DNA of 64,000 nt from CAZJYI01 sp964550025 (GTDB taxonomy: Bacteria; Verrucomicrobiota; Kiritimatiellia; UBA8416; CAYOBW01), in NCBI GenBank assembly GCA_964550025.1, contig CAZJYI010000001.1, positions 160,222 to 224,221 on the forward strand, written 5' to 3'. The position numbers and the translations under genes were made by a program. This document shows positions 54,377 through 62,561 of this stretch, one piece after another (the first letter of the stretch is position 1; every line of letters starts with the position of its first letter). Below the pieces are notes generated by a model. It searched no databases. It worked only from the letters and a program-made list of their open reading frames with translations, and was not told the origin of the DNA.

Positions 54377-54397
54377 GACGGGCACGGAGCGTGCCCG
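54377..54397. repeat. Short dispersed palindrome
   Basis: GACGGGCACGGAGCGTGCCC(G) lies in the 231-base gap between the AbrB/PIN pair and the PQQ gene. The same motif with one change recurs at 61642-61662. GGGCAC and GTGCCC pair as a small hairpin. Confidence 0.6.
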
Positions 54398-54490
54398 GGG
54401 CGGAAGATGAAGAGCTCAACGATGTAGCGACCGAGAAATGCGGGCCGGGAAAGCGGAAGGCGCCGACCGCACGAAAGAAAGGGGTATCGC

Positions 54491-55762
54491 ATGTCATCAA
54501 GAATCCGTCTCCTCAGGTACGTCGTTCCCATCCTCTGTATATGGCAGGGCGCTTGCACGGGTGTTCGGGCGGACTGGCCGCAATTCCGCGGCCCGGGCGG
54601 GCTCGGCGTGAGCTCGGACGAGGGGGTGCCGGTAACCTGGAGCCCGAGCGAGAACGTCGTGTGGCGTACGCCGCTCCCCGGTGCGGGCGGGTCGAGTCCG
54701 GTGATCCTCGGCGAGCGCATCTTCCTCACCTGCTTCAGCGGCTACAACGTGCCCGGCGAGCCGCAGGGCGAAATGGACGGCCTTAAGCGGCATGTACTGT
54801 GCCTGGCGAGAAAGAGCGGGAAGGTCCTCTGGAAGACCGAGGTGCCGTCGCTCCTGCCCGAGCAGTCGAAGATCAGGACGGGGCACGGTTACGCATCGGG
54901 CACCCCCGTGACGGACGGGGAGAGACTCTACGTGTTCTTCGGGAAGTCCGGCGTCTTCGCGTTCGACCTCGAAGGCAGCCGCCTTTGGCACGCCGATGTG
55001 GGTTCGAAGATCCACGGTTGGGGTTCGGCGGCATCGCCGGTCGTTCACGGAGAGCGGGTCATCGTCAATGCCAGCGTGGAAAGCGCGTCCATCGTAGCGC
55101 TCGACAGGAAGAGCGGGAAAGAGGTCTGGCGCGCTCCCGGGATCAAGGAGGCATGGAACACGCCTCTGCTCGTCGATGTCCCCGGCGGCGGAACGGAACT
55201 GGCCGTTGCCATGCCGCGCCGGGTGATCGGCCTTGACCCGGCAACGGGCGAGAAGTTGTGGACGTGCGAGACGGGGATTCGCTGGTACATGGTGCCCAGC
55301 ATGACAGCACACGGCGGCATCGTTTACTGCGCCGGCGGTCGCAGCAACGACGCCCTGGCCGTGAAGGCCGGCGGGCGTGGCGACGTGACCGCGACGCACC
55401 GGTTGTGGCAGTTGAAGAAGGGATCGAACGTGCCGTCCCTCCTCTTCCACGACGGTCACGTCTACTGGGCGCACGAATCCGGCGAGGCGTTCTGCGTCGA
55501 GGCCGGAAGCGGGGAGTTCGTCTACCAGGAGAAGCTGCCGCGGAGCGATCTCATCTACCCTTCCCCTGTGCTGGCGGACGGAAAGATCTACTACATGTCA
55601 CGCCGCGGACGCACCTTTGTGGTGCCGGTCGGAGCGGAGTTCAAGGTCCTGGCCACGAACGAGCTTGGCCGTGAGGGCATGTTCCACGGCAGCCCCGCCG
55701 TGGCCGGCGGACAGCTCTTCATACGCTCGGACACGGCCCTGTTCTGCATTGGGGAGCAGTAG
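54491..55762 (+). CDS. Secreted PQQ-like beta-propeller protein (BamB-like)
   Basis: A 423-residue exported protein. The N-terminal hydrophobic segment (YVVPILCIWQGACTG) may be a lipoprotein or Sec signal. The remainder is a seven- or eight-bladed propeller with repeated GxVLW-type blades: KSGKVLWKTE, EGSRLWHADV, KSGKEVWRAP, ATGEKLWTCE. The DWPQFRGPGGLGVS start is very common in PVC-group PQQ-like proteins. None of the residues needed to bind PQQ can be confirmed, so it may act only in protein binding. A DUF188 gene follows 19 bases later on the same strand. Confidence 0.87.
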   Translation: MSSRIRLLRYVVPILCIWQGACTGVRADWPQFRGPGGLGVSSDEGVPVTWSPSENVVWRTPLPGAGGSSPVILGERIFLTCFSGYNVPGEPQGEMDGLKRHVLCLARKSGKVLWKTEVPSLLPEQSKIRTGHGYASGTPVTDGERLYVFFGKSGVFAFDLEGSRLWHADVGSKIHGWGSAASPVVHGERVIVNASVESASIVALDRKSGKEVWRAPGIKEAWNTPLLVDVPGGGTELAVAMPRRVIGLDPATGEKLWTCETGIRWYMVPSMTAHGGIVYCAGGRSNDALAVKAGGRGDVTATHRLWQLKKGSNVPSLLFHDGHVYWAHESGEAFCVEAGSGEFVYQEKLPRSDLIYPSPVLADGKIYYMSRRGRTFVVPVGAEFKVLATNELGREGMFHGSPAVAGGQLFIRSDTALFCIGEQ

Positions 55763-55781
55763 ACCCGAACGGAGTCTGACC

Positions 55782-56249
55782 TTGCTGCACATCTTCGTAG
55801 ATGCCGATGCGTGTCCGGTCAAACGCGAGGTGTATCGCGTTGCGGGCAGGTATCGGCTTGACGTCACGCTGGTGGCCAATTCCTGGATGCGGATCCCGGA
55901 AGGCCGGCGGGTTACGCTCCAGGTTGTGGAGGACGGGCTCGACGTGGCCGATGACTGGATTGTCGACCACGTGCGCTCCGACGACATCGTGATCACCGCC
56001 GACATCCCGCTTGCGGACCGCTGCCTGAAGAAAGGCGCGCGCGTGATCAGCACCACCGGAAAGCTGTTCACGGAATACAACATCGGCGACGCCCTCGCGA
56101 CGCGCGACCTGCTTTCGGAGCTCCGCGGCGCGGGAGAGGTAACCGGCGGACCGCGGCCGCTGGAGCAGCGCGACCGGTCGAACTTCCTGCAGAAGCTCGA
56201 TGAGGTGATTCAGTCAATCCGTCGCAAGCGGCCGCCGGGGCACGCGTAG
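55782..56249 (+). CDS. YaiI/YqxD family protein (DUF188, PIN-like fold)
   Basis: A 155-residue protein with the invariant IFVDADACPVKREV near the N-terminus, then VANSWMRIPEG, DDIVITADIPLADRCL and RPLEQRDRSNFLQKLD. These match the conserved YaiI/YqxD (DUF188) family, small PIN-like putative nucleases of unknown role. The start is a TTG at 55782, seven bases after GGAG; upstream in-frame sequence runs into the PQQ gene and is not used. It is probably co-transcribed with that gene. Confidence 0.9.
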   Translation: MLHIFVDADACPVKREVYRVAGRYRLDVTLVANSWMRIPEGRRVTLQVVEDGLDVADDWIVDHVRSDDIVITADIPLADRCLKKGARVISTTGKLFTEYNIGDALATRDLLSELRGAGEVTGGPRPLEQRDRSNFLQKLDEVIQSIRRKRPPGHA

Positions 56250-56256
56250 CCAAACC

Positions 56257-56280
56257 CCGTCCGAGAAGGGTTTCGGACGG
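56257..56280. other. Hairpin 3' of the DUF188 gene
   Basis: CCGTCCGA (56257-56264) and TCGGACGG (56273-56280) pair perfectly around an eight-base loop, eight bases after the stop. No T-run follows, so termination is possible but unproven. The rest of the gap to 56491 is ATCCGAAAT-type degenerate repeat with no gene. Confidence 0.5.
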
Positions 56281-56491
56281 CAAATCCGAATATCGAAATC
56301 CGAAACAAATTCAAAACCTGAAAGCCCGAATGACGGAAACGGAGAGAGAGCTTCGCGGCTTCTTTCCCGTTTCCCCCTTTTGAAATTCGGATTTGTTTTC
56401 CGCCTGCGGCGGAGGTTTCGAAATTCGGATTTGGGAGCGTGTCGCGTAGAACCACCGCCCGAACAGCCAACCAGCCCCTTGCGGACAGGGT

Positions 56492-56947
56492 CTAGCGTGA
56501 CTCCGCCGGTGCAACGGCCCTCTCCGGGTCGACGAAGTCCTTCAGGGGCAGCAGGTAGCCGCCCCCCGGCATCAGGCCGGAACCGACGACCACCACCAGC
56601 GCCATGCTGTCGAGCTGGCTGCGGTCAGCGAACAGGCTGACAGCCACACGCCCCGGAGCCGGTCGCTCCATCTGCAGCGCGGCGGCCAGGAGGAACTTCT
56701 TCCCCTTCGTGATCCACAGATCAACGCGGCTGTTCCGGTCGGGGCCGAAGTCCTTCAGTTTGCCCTCCGTCTTGAACTCGAGCTCCACCCGTACGCCGGC
56801 GGGGCCGGCGGCCTTCGCGCGGATCTCCATGCCCAGTTCCTTCGCCTGTTCCCTGGAAACCTCCGTGAGTTCCATCATCGCGAGGCCCCTGCCGGGTGCG
56901 GCGAAAAGCGGCAGGGCAAGGACCAGTATTCCAAGCTTCGTCTTCAT
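56492..56947 (-). CDS. Exported hypothetical protein
   Basis: A 151-residue protein with a signal sequence (MKTKLGILVLALPLFAAPGRG); AAAGGA lies seven bases before the ATG at 56947. The mature domain is a beta-sandwich-like VRVELEFKTEGKLKDFG, VDLWITKGKKFLLAAALQ, APGRVAVSLFADRSQLDSMA with a hydrophobic LVVVVGSGLMPGGGY. I know no family name. It begins 20 bases after the stop of the DUF429 gene on the same strand. Confidence 0.7.
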   Translation of the reverse strand: MKTKLGILVLALPLFAAPGRGLAMMELTEVSREQAKELGMEIRAKAAGPAGVRVELEFKTEGKLKDFGPDRNSRVDLWITKGKKFLLAAALQMERPAPGRVAVSLFADRSQLDSMALVVVVGSGLMPGGGYLLPLKDFVDPERAVAPAESR

Positions 56948-56967
56948 ATCGCATTCCTTTCGACTGT

Positions 56968-57777
56968 CTAGAGCGGGATCGGCACCCATATCGCGTCGTC
57001 CGGCGGCACACCATGGGCGGTTCTGCGGCTTTCGGGCAGACTGGCCACCCAGGCGGACATGAAGGCGTCGAGCTTGTCGTGCCGGCTGCCGTACCCCTGT
57101 CGTGATAGCGCCGCCCGCAGTTCCCCGGTCCGCCACCCCGTCGCCTCCGCTGTAGCCGCAAGCTGCGCCTCGAAGCCCTCTCGCCGCGATTTGTGCACGC
57201 CCGAGCACCCCAGGGCGCCGGCGATGGCGTGCGGGTAGACCTCGATGCACTCGTACGCTTGCGCGAGCTCCCGGAACAAGGCAAACCCCGCGAGCATCCA
57301 GAGCTGGTGCGAGTGCGGAAGGCGGTTCACCGGCAACCCGGCGGCAAGGTGGTTCCTGGCCTTGCGCACAATGGCCTCGAACTGGCTCCGGCTCGGGGTC
57401 GCGAAGCACGAGACGCCGAGACCGTCCAGCGCCTTCTCGGCAAGCCGCCTCGACTCACTTTCCCTGCTGAAATCCCGTGGCGCGTCGATGGCCACACGCG
57501 CAATACCGACGTCAAACGTCCTCTCGATTTCCCGCAGAAATGCCAGCGCTTCGACGGCAAAAGCGGAAACAACGTCAGCATCCAGGACTTGGGGATTGCC
57601 CCTGCCAATCGGAGGGAGCGGGCAACCGCGATTCCGCAGCGGAAGGGGAACGGGTCTCTCGCGATCCAGGACACAGACCGAGATGGGCAGGCGTTTGCGC
57701 TTGGCGAAAGCAACGTCGATGCCGACGAAGGCTGTTCTCCCTTTTCGGGCCACGGCGTCCTGCTCTCCGTTCCTCAT
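56968..57777 (-). CDS. DUF429 family protein (predicted RNase-H-like nuclease)
   Basis: A 269-residue protein from the ATG at 57777. FVGIDVAFAKRKRLPISVCV, then VARVAIDAPRDFSRE-like, LPHSHQLWMLAGFALFRELA, CIEVYPHAIAGALG and HDKLDAFMSAWVASL are the DUF429 motifs, thought to form an RNase-H-like nuclease fold with acidic residues at GID, AIDAP and HDKLDA. The start is uncertain: an in-frame codon at 57819 would add 14 residues. It is followed closely by an exported hypothetical gene on the same strand, so they may share a transcript. Function in the cell is unknown. Confidence 0.8.
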   Translation of the reverse strand: MRNGEQDAVARKGRTAFVGIDVAFAKRKRLPISVCVLDRERPVPLPLRNRGCPLPPIGRGNPQVLDADVVSAFAVEALAFLREIERTFDVGIARVAIDAPRDFSRESESRRLAEKALDGLGVSCFATPSRSQFEAIVRKARNHLAAGLPVNRLPHSHQLWMLAGFALFRELAQAYECIEVYPHAIAGALGCSGVHKSRREGFEAQLAATAEATGWRTGELRAALSRQGYGSRHDKLDAFMSAWVASLPESRRTAHGVPPDDAIWVPIPL

Positions 57778-57832
57778 AGGGATACCGCGGGTGAGCAGCT
57801 TGACAGCAGCTTTGAGCACGAGAACCGGCAGC

Positions 57833-58606
57833 TCACCGTAGCAACTCCCGTATCTTCACTGATTTGATCGTCACTGTTGAACCAAAGCCGGTAAAGACGG
57901 AGATGCGGGAGTTGACTGCGGAGAAGTCTGCTTTCCATGAGGCGCGCGGCTTGTCGTCAACGAACACACTCATTTTGTCCTCTTCGACACGTTGCCGGAT
58001 GGTGACGAACCTGCCGATGGGAACGGCGCCCGCGCCGGGCCGGTGTTGGCCACCGGCGGGGCCACCATCAATCCTGAGCTCGTTCCGGTTCACCTCCCAG
58101 TTGAAGATGAGCTGCTTGCAGGCGTACACCAGGCGGATATTGGAGAAGTCCGTCATGCAGACGTATTCGATCTCCAGAGGCACGGAGTAGGAATCCGCGG
58201 ACGTCGTCCGCTGGTTCTTCACGACGATGCCGGCAGGTTTCCTGTCACCGCCGGTAAATGTGCGCGTGATCTCGCGCCACGGGGGAGTATTCAACCGTGC
58301 GTCGGGTTTCGGCACGGTGTCTCTTTCCGCACCGATCCCGTCCAGGTATGCCATGTCTTCCGGTGACAGCGCAGACTGCGAGACCGTCATCCGCCGACCG
58401 TCGGCACGTTCCAGCACGACGATGCTCCCGGCCATCTTCAGAAACCGCGCCTCCGTTGATTTCCCCGCACCCCACGTCCATGTTCTCACAGGCCGTTGGT
58501 TGCCCCCGGCCGCGGCGGGGCGTGACTCGTCCGCACGGATTCCGCCCGGGCCGGAGCAGAAGACGAGGAGAAGGAAGAGGAAGAGGGTATTGGGGCAGGT
58601 CGTCAC
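57833..58606 (-). CDS. Exported SHD1-type domain protein
   Basis: A 257-residue protein starting at a GTG (58606) with AGGGGAGG six bases ahead; the signal is TLFLFLLLVFCSG. Residues about 40-90 (RTWTWGAGKSTEARFLKM, VVLERADGRRMTVSQSALS) match SLA1-homology domain 1, frequent in PVC bacteria. The C-terminal part (TRTFTGGDRKPAGIVVKN, FVTIRQRVEEDKMSVFVD) resembles a LamG/ConA-type jelly roll. GTGA at 58603-58606 overlaps the stop of the upstream protease gene, so the two are coupled and may work together on a polysaccharide or protein at the cell surface. Confidence 0.82.
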   Translation of the reverse strand: MTTCPNTLFLFLLLVFCSGPGGIRADESRPAAAGGNQRPVRTWTWGAGKSTEARFLKMAGSIVVLERADGRRMTVSQSALSPEDMAYLDGIGAERDTVPKPDARLNTPPWREITRTFTGGDRKPAGIVVKNQRTTSADSYSVPLEIEYVCMTDFSNIRLVYACKQLIFNWEVNRNELRIDGGPAGGQHRPGAGAVPIGRFVTIRQRVEEDKMSVFVDDKPRASWKADFSAVNSRISVFTGFGSTVTIKSVKIRELLR

Positions 58607-59508
58607 ATCTGGCCTCCCCTGAGAGCGGAGAGGATGGCACGCGCCGGCACGCATATGGTCAGCGCATGAAGGACCTCCCCCGTTCTTCCCTCGCCCAGGT
58701 CACGCCGGACCAGTCGCAGGTCCGACACCATCCCGACTACATTGCCGTACCCGTTGAAGACGGGGGCACCGCTGGAACCCCACCCCGCGTCGGCCGTCAC
58801 CGCCATGCGCGGTGCCTTTCTGCCATCGGCCTCTACGGAGAAGTACCGTGAGATGATCCCCTCGGTCATACTGTAGTAGTTCCCCGAGAGGTTGCTGACG
58901 AGTGCAACAGAACTGCCGGTTGGTTCATCGCCAGAGAGGGGAAGCGGGGCGAGCCCCCGTGCATCGACCTGTAGAACGGCGATGTCCATGGATTCGTTCG
59001 TGGCGATAATGCCCGTCACGGCGTGCACGCTGCCGGTTCTGCACATGACCCAGAGACTGTCGATGTTCTCCTTCTCGAGCACATGACAGCATGTCACAAT
59101 CACGCCCGACTCAGAGACGACGAACGCGGATGAAGAGATGTCGAATCCCCACTCGTTCCCCACGCGCTCGGGGTAGTGGAACAACCGCCCCAGGATGAGG
59201 ACGCTGTCCGCGTGCTTCATGTAGACGGCACTGAGCGTCTGTCTTTGCGAGGACGCCTGAGGGAGCTTCAGGTCCATTTCGCGACCCGTTTTCAGGACAA
59301 GGTCCTTGAAAGGCGTACCCTTGCCAAGTCCCCTCAGTGCCGAAAACTGCTCCCGCGCGCGACGGAACAGGTAGGTGTCGTCGACCTCGGATTGGGGTGC
59401 TCCCGCGGTGCGCGACCGCTCCTCGCTCGCGATGGCACGGTGGCGGGGACTGCCCGTTGCGATCAGCAGCCCGATCATGCACACGCGCACCAAGACCCTC
59501 ATTGCCAT
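58603..59508 (-). CDS. Exported trypsin-like serine protease
   Basis: A 301-residue protein from the ATG at 59508 (GGGGGA seven bases ahead), with a signal segment MRVLVRVCMIGLLIATGS. The catalytic triad is visible: His in VIVTCCHVLEKEN, Asp in NESMDIAVLQVD and Ser in TADAGWGSSGAPVFNGYG. No PDZ domain is seen, so it is closer to a simple trypsin-2 type than HtrA. A ~70-residue region before the protease domain (YLFRRAREQFSALRGLGKGT) is unique. It is the first gene of a pair with the SHD1 protein. Substrates are unknown. Confidence 0.88.
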   Translation of the reverse strand: MAMRVLVRVCMIGLLIATGSPRHRAIASEERSRTAGAPQSEVDDTYLFRRAREQFSALRGLGKGTPFKDLVLKTGREMDLKLPQASSQRQTLSAVYMKHADSVLILGRLFHYPERVGNEWGFDISSSAFVVSESGVIVTCCHVLEKENIDSLWVMCRTGSVHAVTGIIATNESMDIAVLQVDARGLAPLPLSGDEPTGSSVALVSNLSGNYYSMTEGIISRYFSVEADGRKAPRMAVTADAGWGSSGAPVFNGYGNVVGMVSDLRLVRRDLGEGRTGEVLHALTICVPARAILSALRGGQM

Positions 59509-59594
59509 GCCACGATCCCCCTTCGTTGCGGTCTCGATCAGATACCGGCAGGTTAGCAGCAGCGAAGCGCGGCTGTCCAGAGCCGCGAATCCGG

Positions 59595-59641
59595 TTGACA
59601 CTGCCTGCCCCTGGTATTACGCTATGCAACCAGAGTAATAC
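59595..59641. promoter_or_regulatory. Promoter and palindromic operator of the RHH/PIN pair
   Basis: TTGACA at 59595-59600 is a consensus -35; a weak -10 (TACGCT) sits 17 bases on. GTATTAC at 59614-59620 and GTAATAC at 59635-59641 are a perfect 7-bp inverted repeat with centres 21 bases apart, two DNA turns, just before the ATG at 59651. This suits autorepression by a ribbon-helix-helix antitoxin. Confidence 0.5.
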
Positions 59642-59650
59642 GAGGGCCCG

Positions 59651-59899
59651 ATGACAACGTTGACGTTCAAAGTCCCTGACGCCGTAGCCGCGGCGCTCGA
59701 GGAGCGGGCCCGGCACGAGCACTCTACCAAGTCGGCACTGATGCGGGATGCTCTGAACGCGTTCCTGCACGATGGGACAGGCGGCGACTCGGGACCGTCT
59801 TGCTATGATCTGGCGAGATCGGTCGCGGGCTGCGTGAAGGACGGACCTCCGGATCTGTCGTACAACAAGGAGCACATGGAGGGGTTCGGGCGTGATTGA
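59651..59899 (+). CDS. Ribbon-helix-helix antitoxin
   Basis: An 82-residue protein with an N-terminal RHH motif (LTFKVPDAVAAALEERARHE, then STKSALMRDALNAFL) of the CopG/Arc type, and a C-terminal tail (PSCYDLARSVAGCVKDGP) for toxin binding. A palindromic operator lies just upstream. It overlaps the PIN toxin gene by eight bases. It should neutralise that toxin and repress its own operon. Confidence 0.85.
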   Translation: MTTLTFKVPDAVAAALEERARHEHSTKSALMRDALNAFLHDGTGGDSGPSCYDLARSVAGCVKDGPPDLSYNKEHMEGFGRD

Positions 59900-60311
59900 G
59901 TCCGTGCTTCTCGACACAGGTCCACTGGTGGCGTTCTGCAGTGCCCGGGATGTGTTTCATGAATGGGCGTGCGAACAGTTCAAAGATCTACGACCGCCGT
60001 TTGCCACTTGCGAACCCGTGCTGACGGAGGCTTGTTTTCTCCTGAGAAGCCGGCGGGATGCGGTCTTGAAGATGATGGCGTGCGGCGCTATTCAGGCCGG
60101 CTTTCGACTGGACATCGAACACGGTCGTGTTCAGCAACTCATGGGCAAGTACGCCAACGTTCCCATGTCACTTGCCGACGCCTGCCTGGTCCGAATGAGC
60201 GAACTGCATGCAAACAGCGCCGTGCTCACGCTGGATTCGGACTTCCGCATCTACCGCAGGAACGGCCGCCAGGTCATCCCGCTGATCATGCCGGACAACC
60301 TCCCGTCCTGA
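59892..60311 (+). CDS. Type II toxin, PIN-domain ribonuclease (VapC-like)
   Basis: A 139-residue PIN domain starting at a GTG inside the antitoxin's last codons. D8 in VLLDTGPLVAFC, Glu in EPVLTEACFLL, Asp in MSLADACLVRM and the last acidic residues in TLDSDFRIYRR form the metal site. The DTGPLVAF and SLADA motifs are of the subgroup that pairs with RHH-type antitoxins. RNA cleavage is inferred from the family. Confidence 0.88.
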   Translation: MIESVLLDTGPLVAFCSARDVFHEWACEQFKDLRPPFATCEPVLTEACFLLRSRRDAVLKMMACGAIQAGFRLDIEHGRVQQLMGKYANVPMSLADACLVRMSELHANSAVLTLDSDFRIYRRNGRQVIPLIMPDNLPS

Positions 60312-60332
60312 TCTTCCCCGCGCCCCGGCAAC

Positions 60333-60470
60333 TCACCTCTCCGCCGGTGCGCCCCTCCGAGGCGGGTTGGCCGGGTACCTCGTCCAGGTCACGGCATAGA
60401 ACAGCGCGGCGTCCCCGTACAGGGCTTTCGCCTCGCCCGGTGCGAACTGGGCCATAAGGCAGATCCTCAT
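60333..60470 (-). CDS. Possible short protein or gene remnant
   Basis: The minus strand encodes a 45-residue peptide (MRICLMAQFAPGEAKALYGD, then ALFYAVTWTRYP) with normal amino-acid balance. The same frame is open a little further upstream but has no ribosome-binding site. It could be the last piece of a decayed gene. Confidence 0.3.
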   Translation of the reverse strand: MRICLMAQFAPGEAKALYGDAALFYAVTWTRYPANPPRRGAPAER

Positions 60471-60518
60471 CGAGAGGTCGCATCCGCGCGGCGGACTGAT
60501 GGTCGATTTCGCCCCGTC

Positions 60519-60995
60519 CTATCCTATGCTGTATGGGAGACCCGTCTCCCTGTGTGTGCCCGTGCGTCTGATCCAGTCCAGGTGGGCCCGCACGAGCGGC
60601 GGGGCGGTCGCTGTGCCGTGAATCCTGTCATACGCATCCAGTGAGGCGAGCGCCATGATGGTGTCGAAGGTCCAGGAGTACTCGGGGTACGACCGGATGG
60701 GAAACCCCTTCTTTTCCTTGAGTGCGGAGTACGGGGTCCATCGCTCGACGTCCGGCATCTCACCCGGCTCCTGCGTGCGCGGGCAAGTGAAGCAGCCCGG
60801 ATCGCTGATATACTCACTCAGGTCGGCGAACGAACCGGGCTGTGCGCCCTCGTGGTCCATCCGGTACATCTCGCAGGCCATGCCGATCTGGTTCAGCTTG
60901 CTGATGCATGCCGAGGACGGGTGCTTGGTCTTCGACGGGAAGACAAACGGACCGAGGCAGAACACTTCACATGGGAGCGATAGGAAAGATGTCAT
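60519..60995 (-). CDS. Pseudopilin-like (DUF1559-type) protein lacking a pilin leader
   Basis: About 158 residues from an ATG at 60995. SSACISKLNQIGMACEMYRM, then LSEYISDPGCFTCPRTQE, resembles the globular part of type II secretion pseudopilins of the DUF1559/H-x9-DG group, which are abundant in PVC bacteria. The prepilin peptidase site and long N-terminal helix are missing; only a short apolar start (SLPCEVFCLGPFVF) is present. It overlaps the next gene upstream by 29 bases, so the start may lie further in. Probably part of a three-gene unit with the two genes upstream. Confidence 0.55.
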   Translation of the reverse strand: MTSFLSLPCEVFCLGPFVFPSKTKHPSSACISKLNQIGMACEMYRMDHEGAQPGSFADLSEYISDPGCFTCPRTQEPGEMPDVERWTPYSALKEKKGFPIRSYPEYSWTFDTIMALASLDAYDRIHGTATAPPLVRAHLDWIRRTGTHRETGLPYSIG

Positions 60996-61185
60996 TCGCC
61001 CTCTCCTCCTTCTCCCTCTCCTCTTTGAAGAGCCGCTCGACATCCATGCGGTCGATCGTGCTCGGGATCTGCCACACGCCCGTGTAGTGGCAGGTAGTGC
61101 CGTCCTTCCTGTGGTGGTCGATGCTGCGGTCGCTGGTGATGGAATAGGTACCATCCAGTCCTACGTGCGTGCGGCTCATCATCAT
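60967..61185 (-). CDS. Small hypothetical protein
   Basis: A 72-residue protein with AGGAGG six bases before the ATG at 61185, one of the best ribosome-binding sites in the window. SRTHVGLDGTYSITSDRSID and KDGTTCHYTGVWQIP look like a small beta-sheet domain; the end is a charged helix (LFKEEREKEERANDIF). The ATG overlaps the stop of the upstream membrane-protein gene. I recognise no family. Longer versions of the frame reach into the upstream gene and are not supported. Confidence 0.55.
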   Translation of the reverse strand: MMMSRTHVGLDGTYSITSDRSIDHHRKDGTTCHYTGVWQIPSTIDRMDVERLFKEEREKEERANDIFPIAPM

Positions 61186-61538
61186 ATGCGTCCTCCTTCC
61201 TCGCCCGGCTCGGAGATGTCGTATCCCTTTTCCTTTCCATCCTCCGCCGGGCACCCCATCAGAAACCACCCGGCGTACGCCCAGACGGGGAATCCGAGAA
61301 CGGCGAAGACAGTGAACGCAAAGGACCGCACACCCATGCCGAAAGCCGCAAACGCGACGGCAACGCCAACCGCCAGCAGCTCGTAGCGATGCTGCTCCGG
61401 GTCGACAACGCTCAAGCCAACCTTGCCCGGGCTCAACTGTGTCCGCCCCGAAACCTCGGCGGCGGTGACGAAGTCCAGCAACTCCTGCGTGAGCTTCGGG
61501 ACGTCGTCCTGCGCGGCAAGGCGCACCTTGATGAACAT
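61182..61538 (-). CDS. Hypothetical membrane protein
   Basis: A 118-residue protein. A soluble N-terminal part (MFIKVRLAAQDDVPKLTQEL, then RTQLSPGKVGLSVVDPEQ) is followed by two apolar helices (LLAVGVAVAFAAFGMGV and FAFTVFAVLGFPVWAYAGWFL) and a charged tail. No strong Shine-Dalgarno is visible. It is the first of three overlapping genes on the minus strand (61538 to 60519). Function unknown. Confidence 0.55.
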   Translation of the reverse strand: MFIKVRLAAQDDVPKLTQELLDFVTAAEVSGRTQLSPGKVGLSVVDPEQHRYELLAVGVAVAFAAFGMGVRSFAFTVFAVLGFPVWAYAGWFLMGCPAEDGKEKGYDISEPGEEGGRI

Positions 61539-61958
61539 GTGCGTGTACGACTTTACACTGGCGTATTGCCGAGCAGACCGCTAGTCTCTCCGCTAAGGTG
61601 GGGTTGGCTGTGAGCTTTCCATTCCACGCCCATGCATAATTGACGGGCACGGAGTGTGCCCGGATCCCGTTGCTGTGACAGAGTCCACTCGTATTTCTGA
61701 AAGGCCGCGGACGGCCTTCCAGAAGACGGTGACGGTAGGCGTTGGTGCGGCCAAGATGGGATCGAGTAAGCGGGTGTAGTCGAGCAAGCATGGCCTCCGG
61801 TCAGTCCGGACACTTACTCACCACCCTTGACCGCCACCCCTACTCGGATACCCTTACTCGACATACTGACCCGAAACGGACGCAGCGGAGCGAACGTCGG
61901 CTGAGAGAATAGCGCCTCTAAGCCGGCGCATCCTCACGCACGCGTTATGAGAGAATAC
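61539..61958. other. Intergenic region with dispersed repeats and an attC-like hairpin
   Basis: It holds a copy of the GACGGGCACGGAGTGTGCCC palindrome (61642-61662), a GAGTAAGCGGGTGTAGTCGA segment (about 61763-61782) related to 4848-4865, and at 61891-61950 an imperfect stem (CGAACGTCGGCT with AGCCGG, then GTTATGA) just before the next gene. No gene is supported. Confidence 0.5.
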
Positions 61959-62504
61959 ATGAAGACTCCTTTGCTTCTTGCTGTCGTGGTGATCGCAGGA
62001 TGCCGCACCGCGCAACCGCTTTGCTCACACTGCAGGAATGCGATCCGCTCCGTCGATAGCATGGCGAGTCTCTACAACGTGACTCCCCCGATCAGAGTCC
62101 TCTACGGGGCGCATCTTGATGACGGAGGTTCCGTGGGTGCAGCCATCATCGATGCGAAAGGAAAGGTCGTTGAGTTCGGGATTGACGGTCGGTTCCGTCA
62201 CGCAAGAGATGAATACGGCGACCCGATCCCTGCGAAGTTGTACGCGAATCTGTACGTGGGCTTCATCAGGCCAGTGATGACGAGGCGCCTTCCCTACGAA
62301 GGGAAGGAGGAAGAGCACTTCCTCAGCATTCTGAAGGAACACTTGCGCGCGTCAACACCTCCCGATCCAGAGAAGAATGAGAACGCCCATTTCGGCAGGT
62401 GCGCAATAGAGATTATGCTGAGACGGCGGGCAGGCTTGCCTGATCATGGGGAGGAAGAGGCATCACAGGTTGATTACAGCAAAGACCCATTCGCGGAACC
62501 GTAA
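61959..62504 (+). CDS. Putative lipoprotein
   Basis: A 181-residue protein with a lipoprotein signal (MKTPLLLAVVVIAGC, lipobox VIAGC, lipid Cys at residue 15). An ATG at 61947 would add four residues; the shorter form keeps the Lys-rich start next to the apolar core. The mature part (IRVLYGAHLDDGGSVGAAII and KGKVVEFGIDGRFRHARDEY) looks like a small alpha/beta domain, with Cys pair CSHC near residue 22. No family recognised. First of a run of small exported or membrane genes on the plus strand. Confidence 0.62.
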   Translation: MKTPLLLAVVVIAGCRTAQPLCSHCRNAIRSVDSMASLYNVTPPIRVLYGAHLDDGGSVGAAIIDAKGKVVEFGIDGRFRHARDEYGDPIPAKLYANLYVGFIRPVMTRRLPYEGKEEEHFLSILKEHLRASTPPDPEKNENAHFGRCAIEIMLRRRAGLPDHGEEEASQVDYSKDPFAEP

Positions 62505-62561
62505 GGAACTGAAGAGCGACGCGCCAGGGCGCGCCTTAGCTCAACGGTTGGGGCAAGAAGG

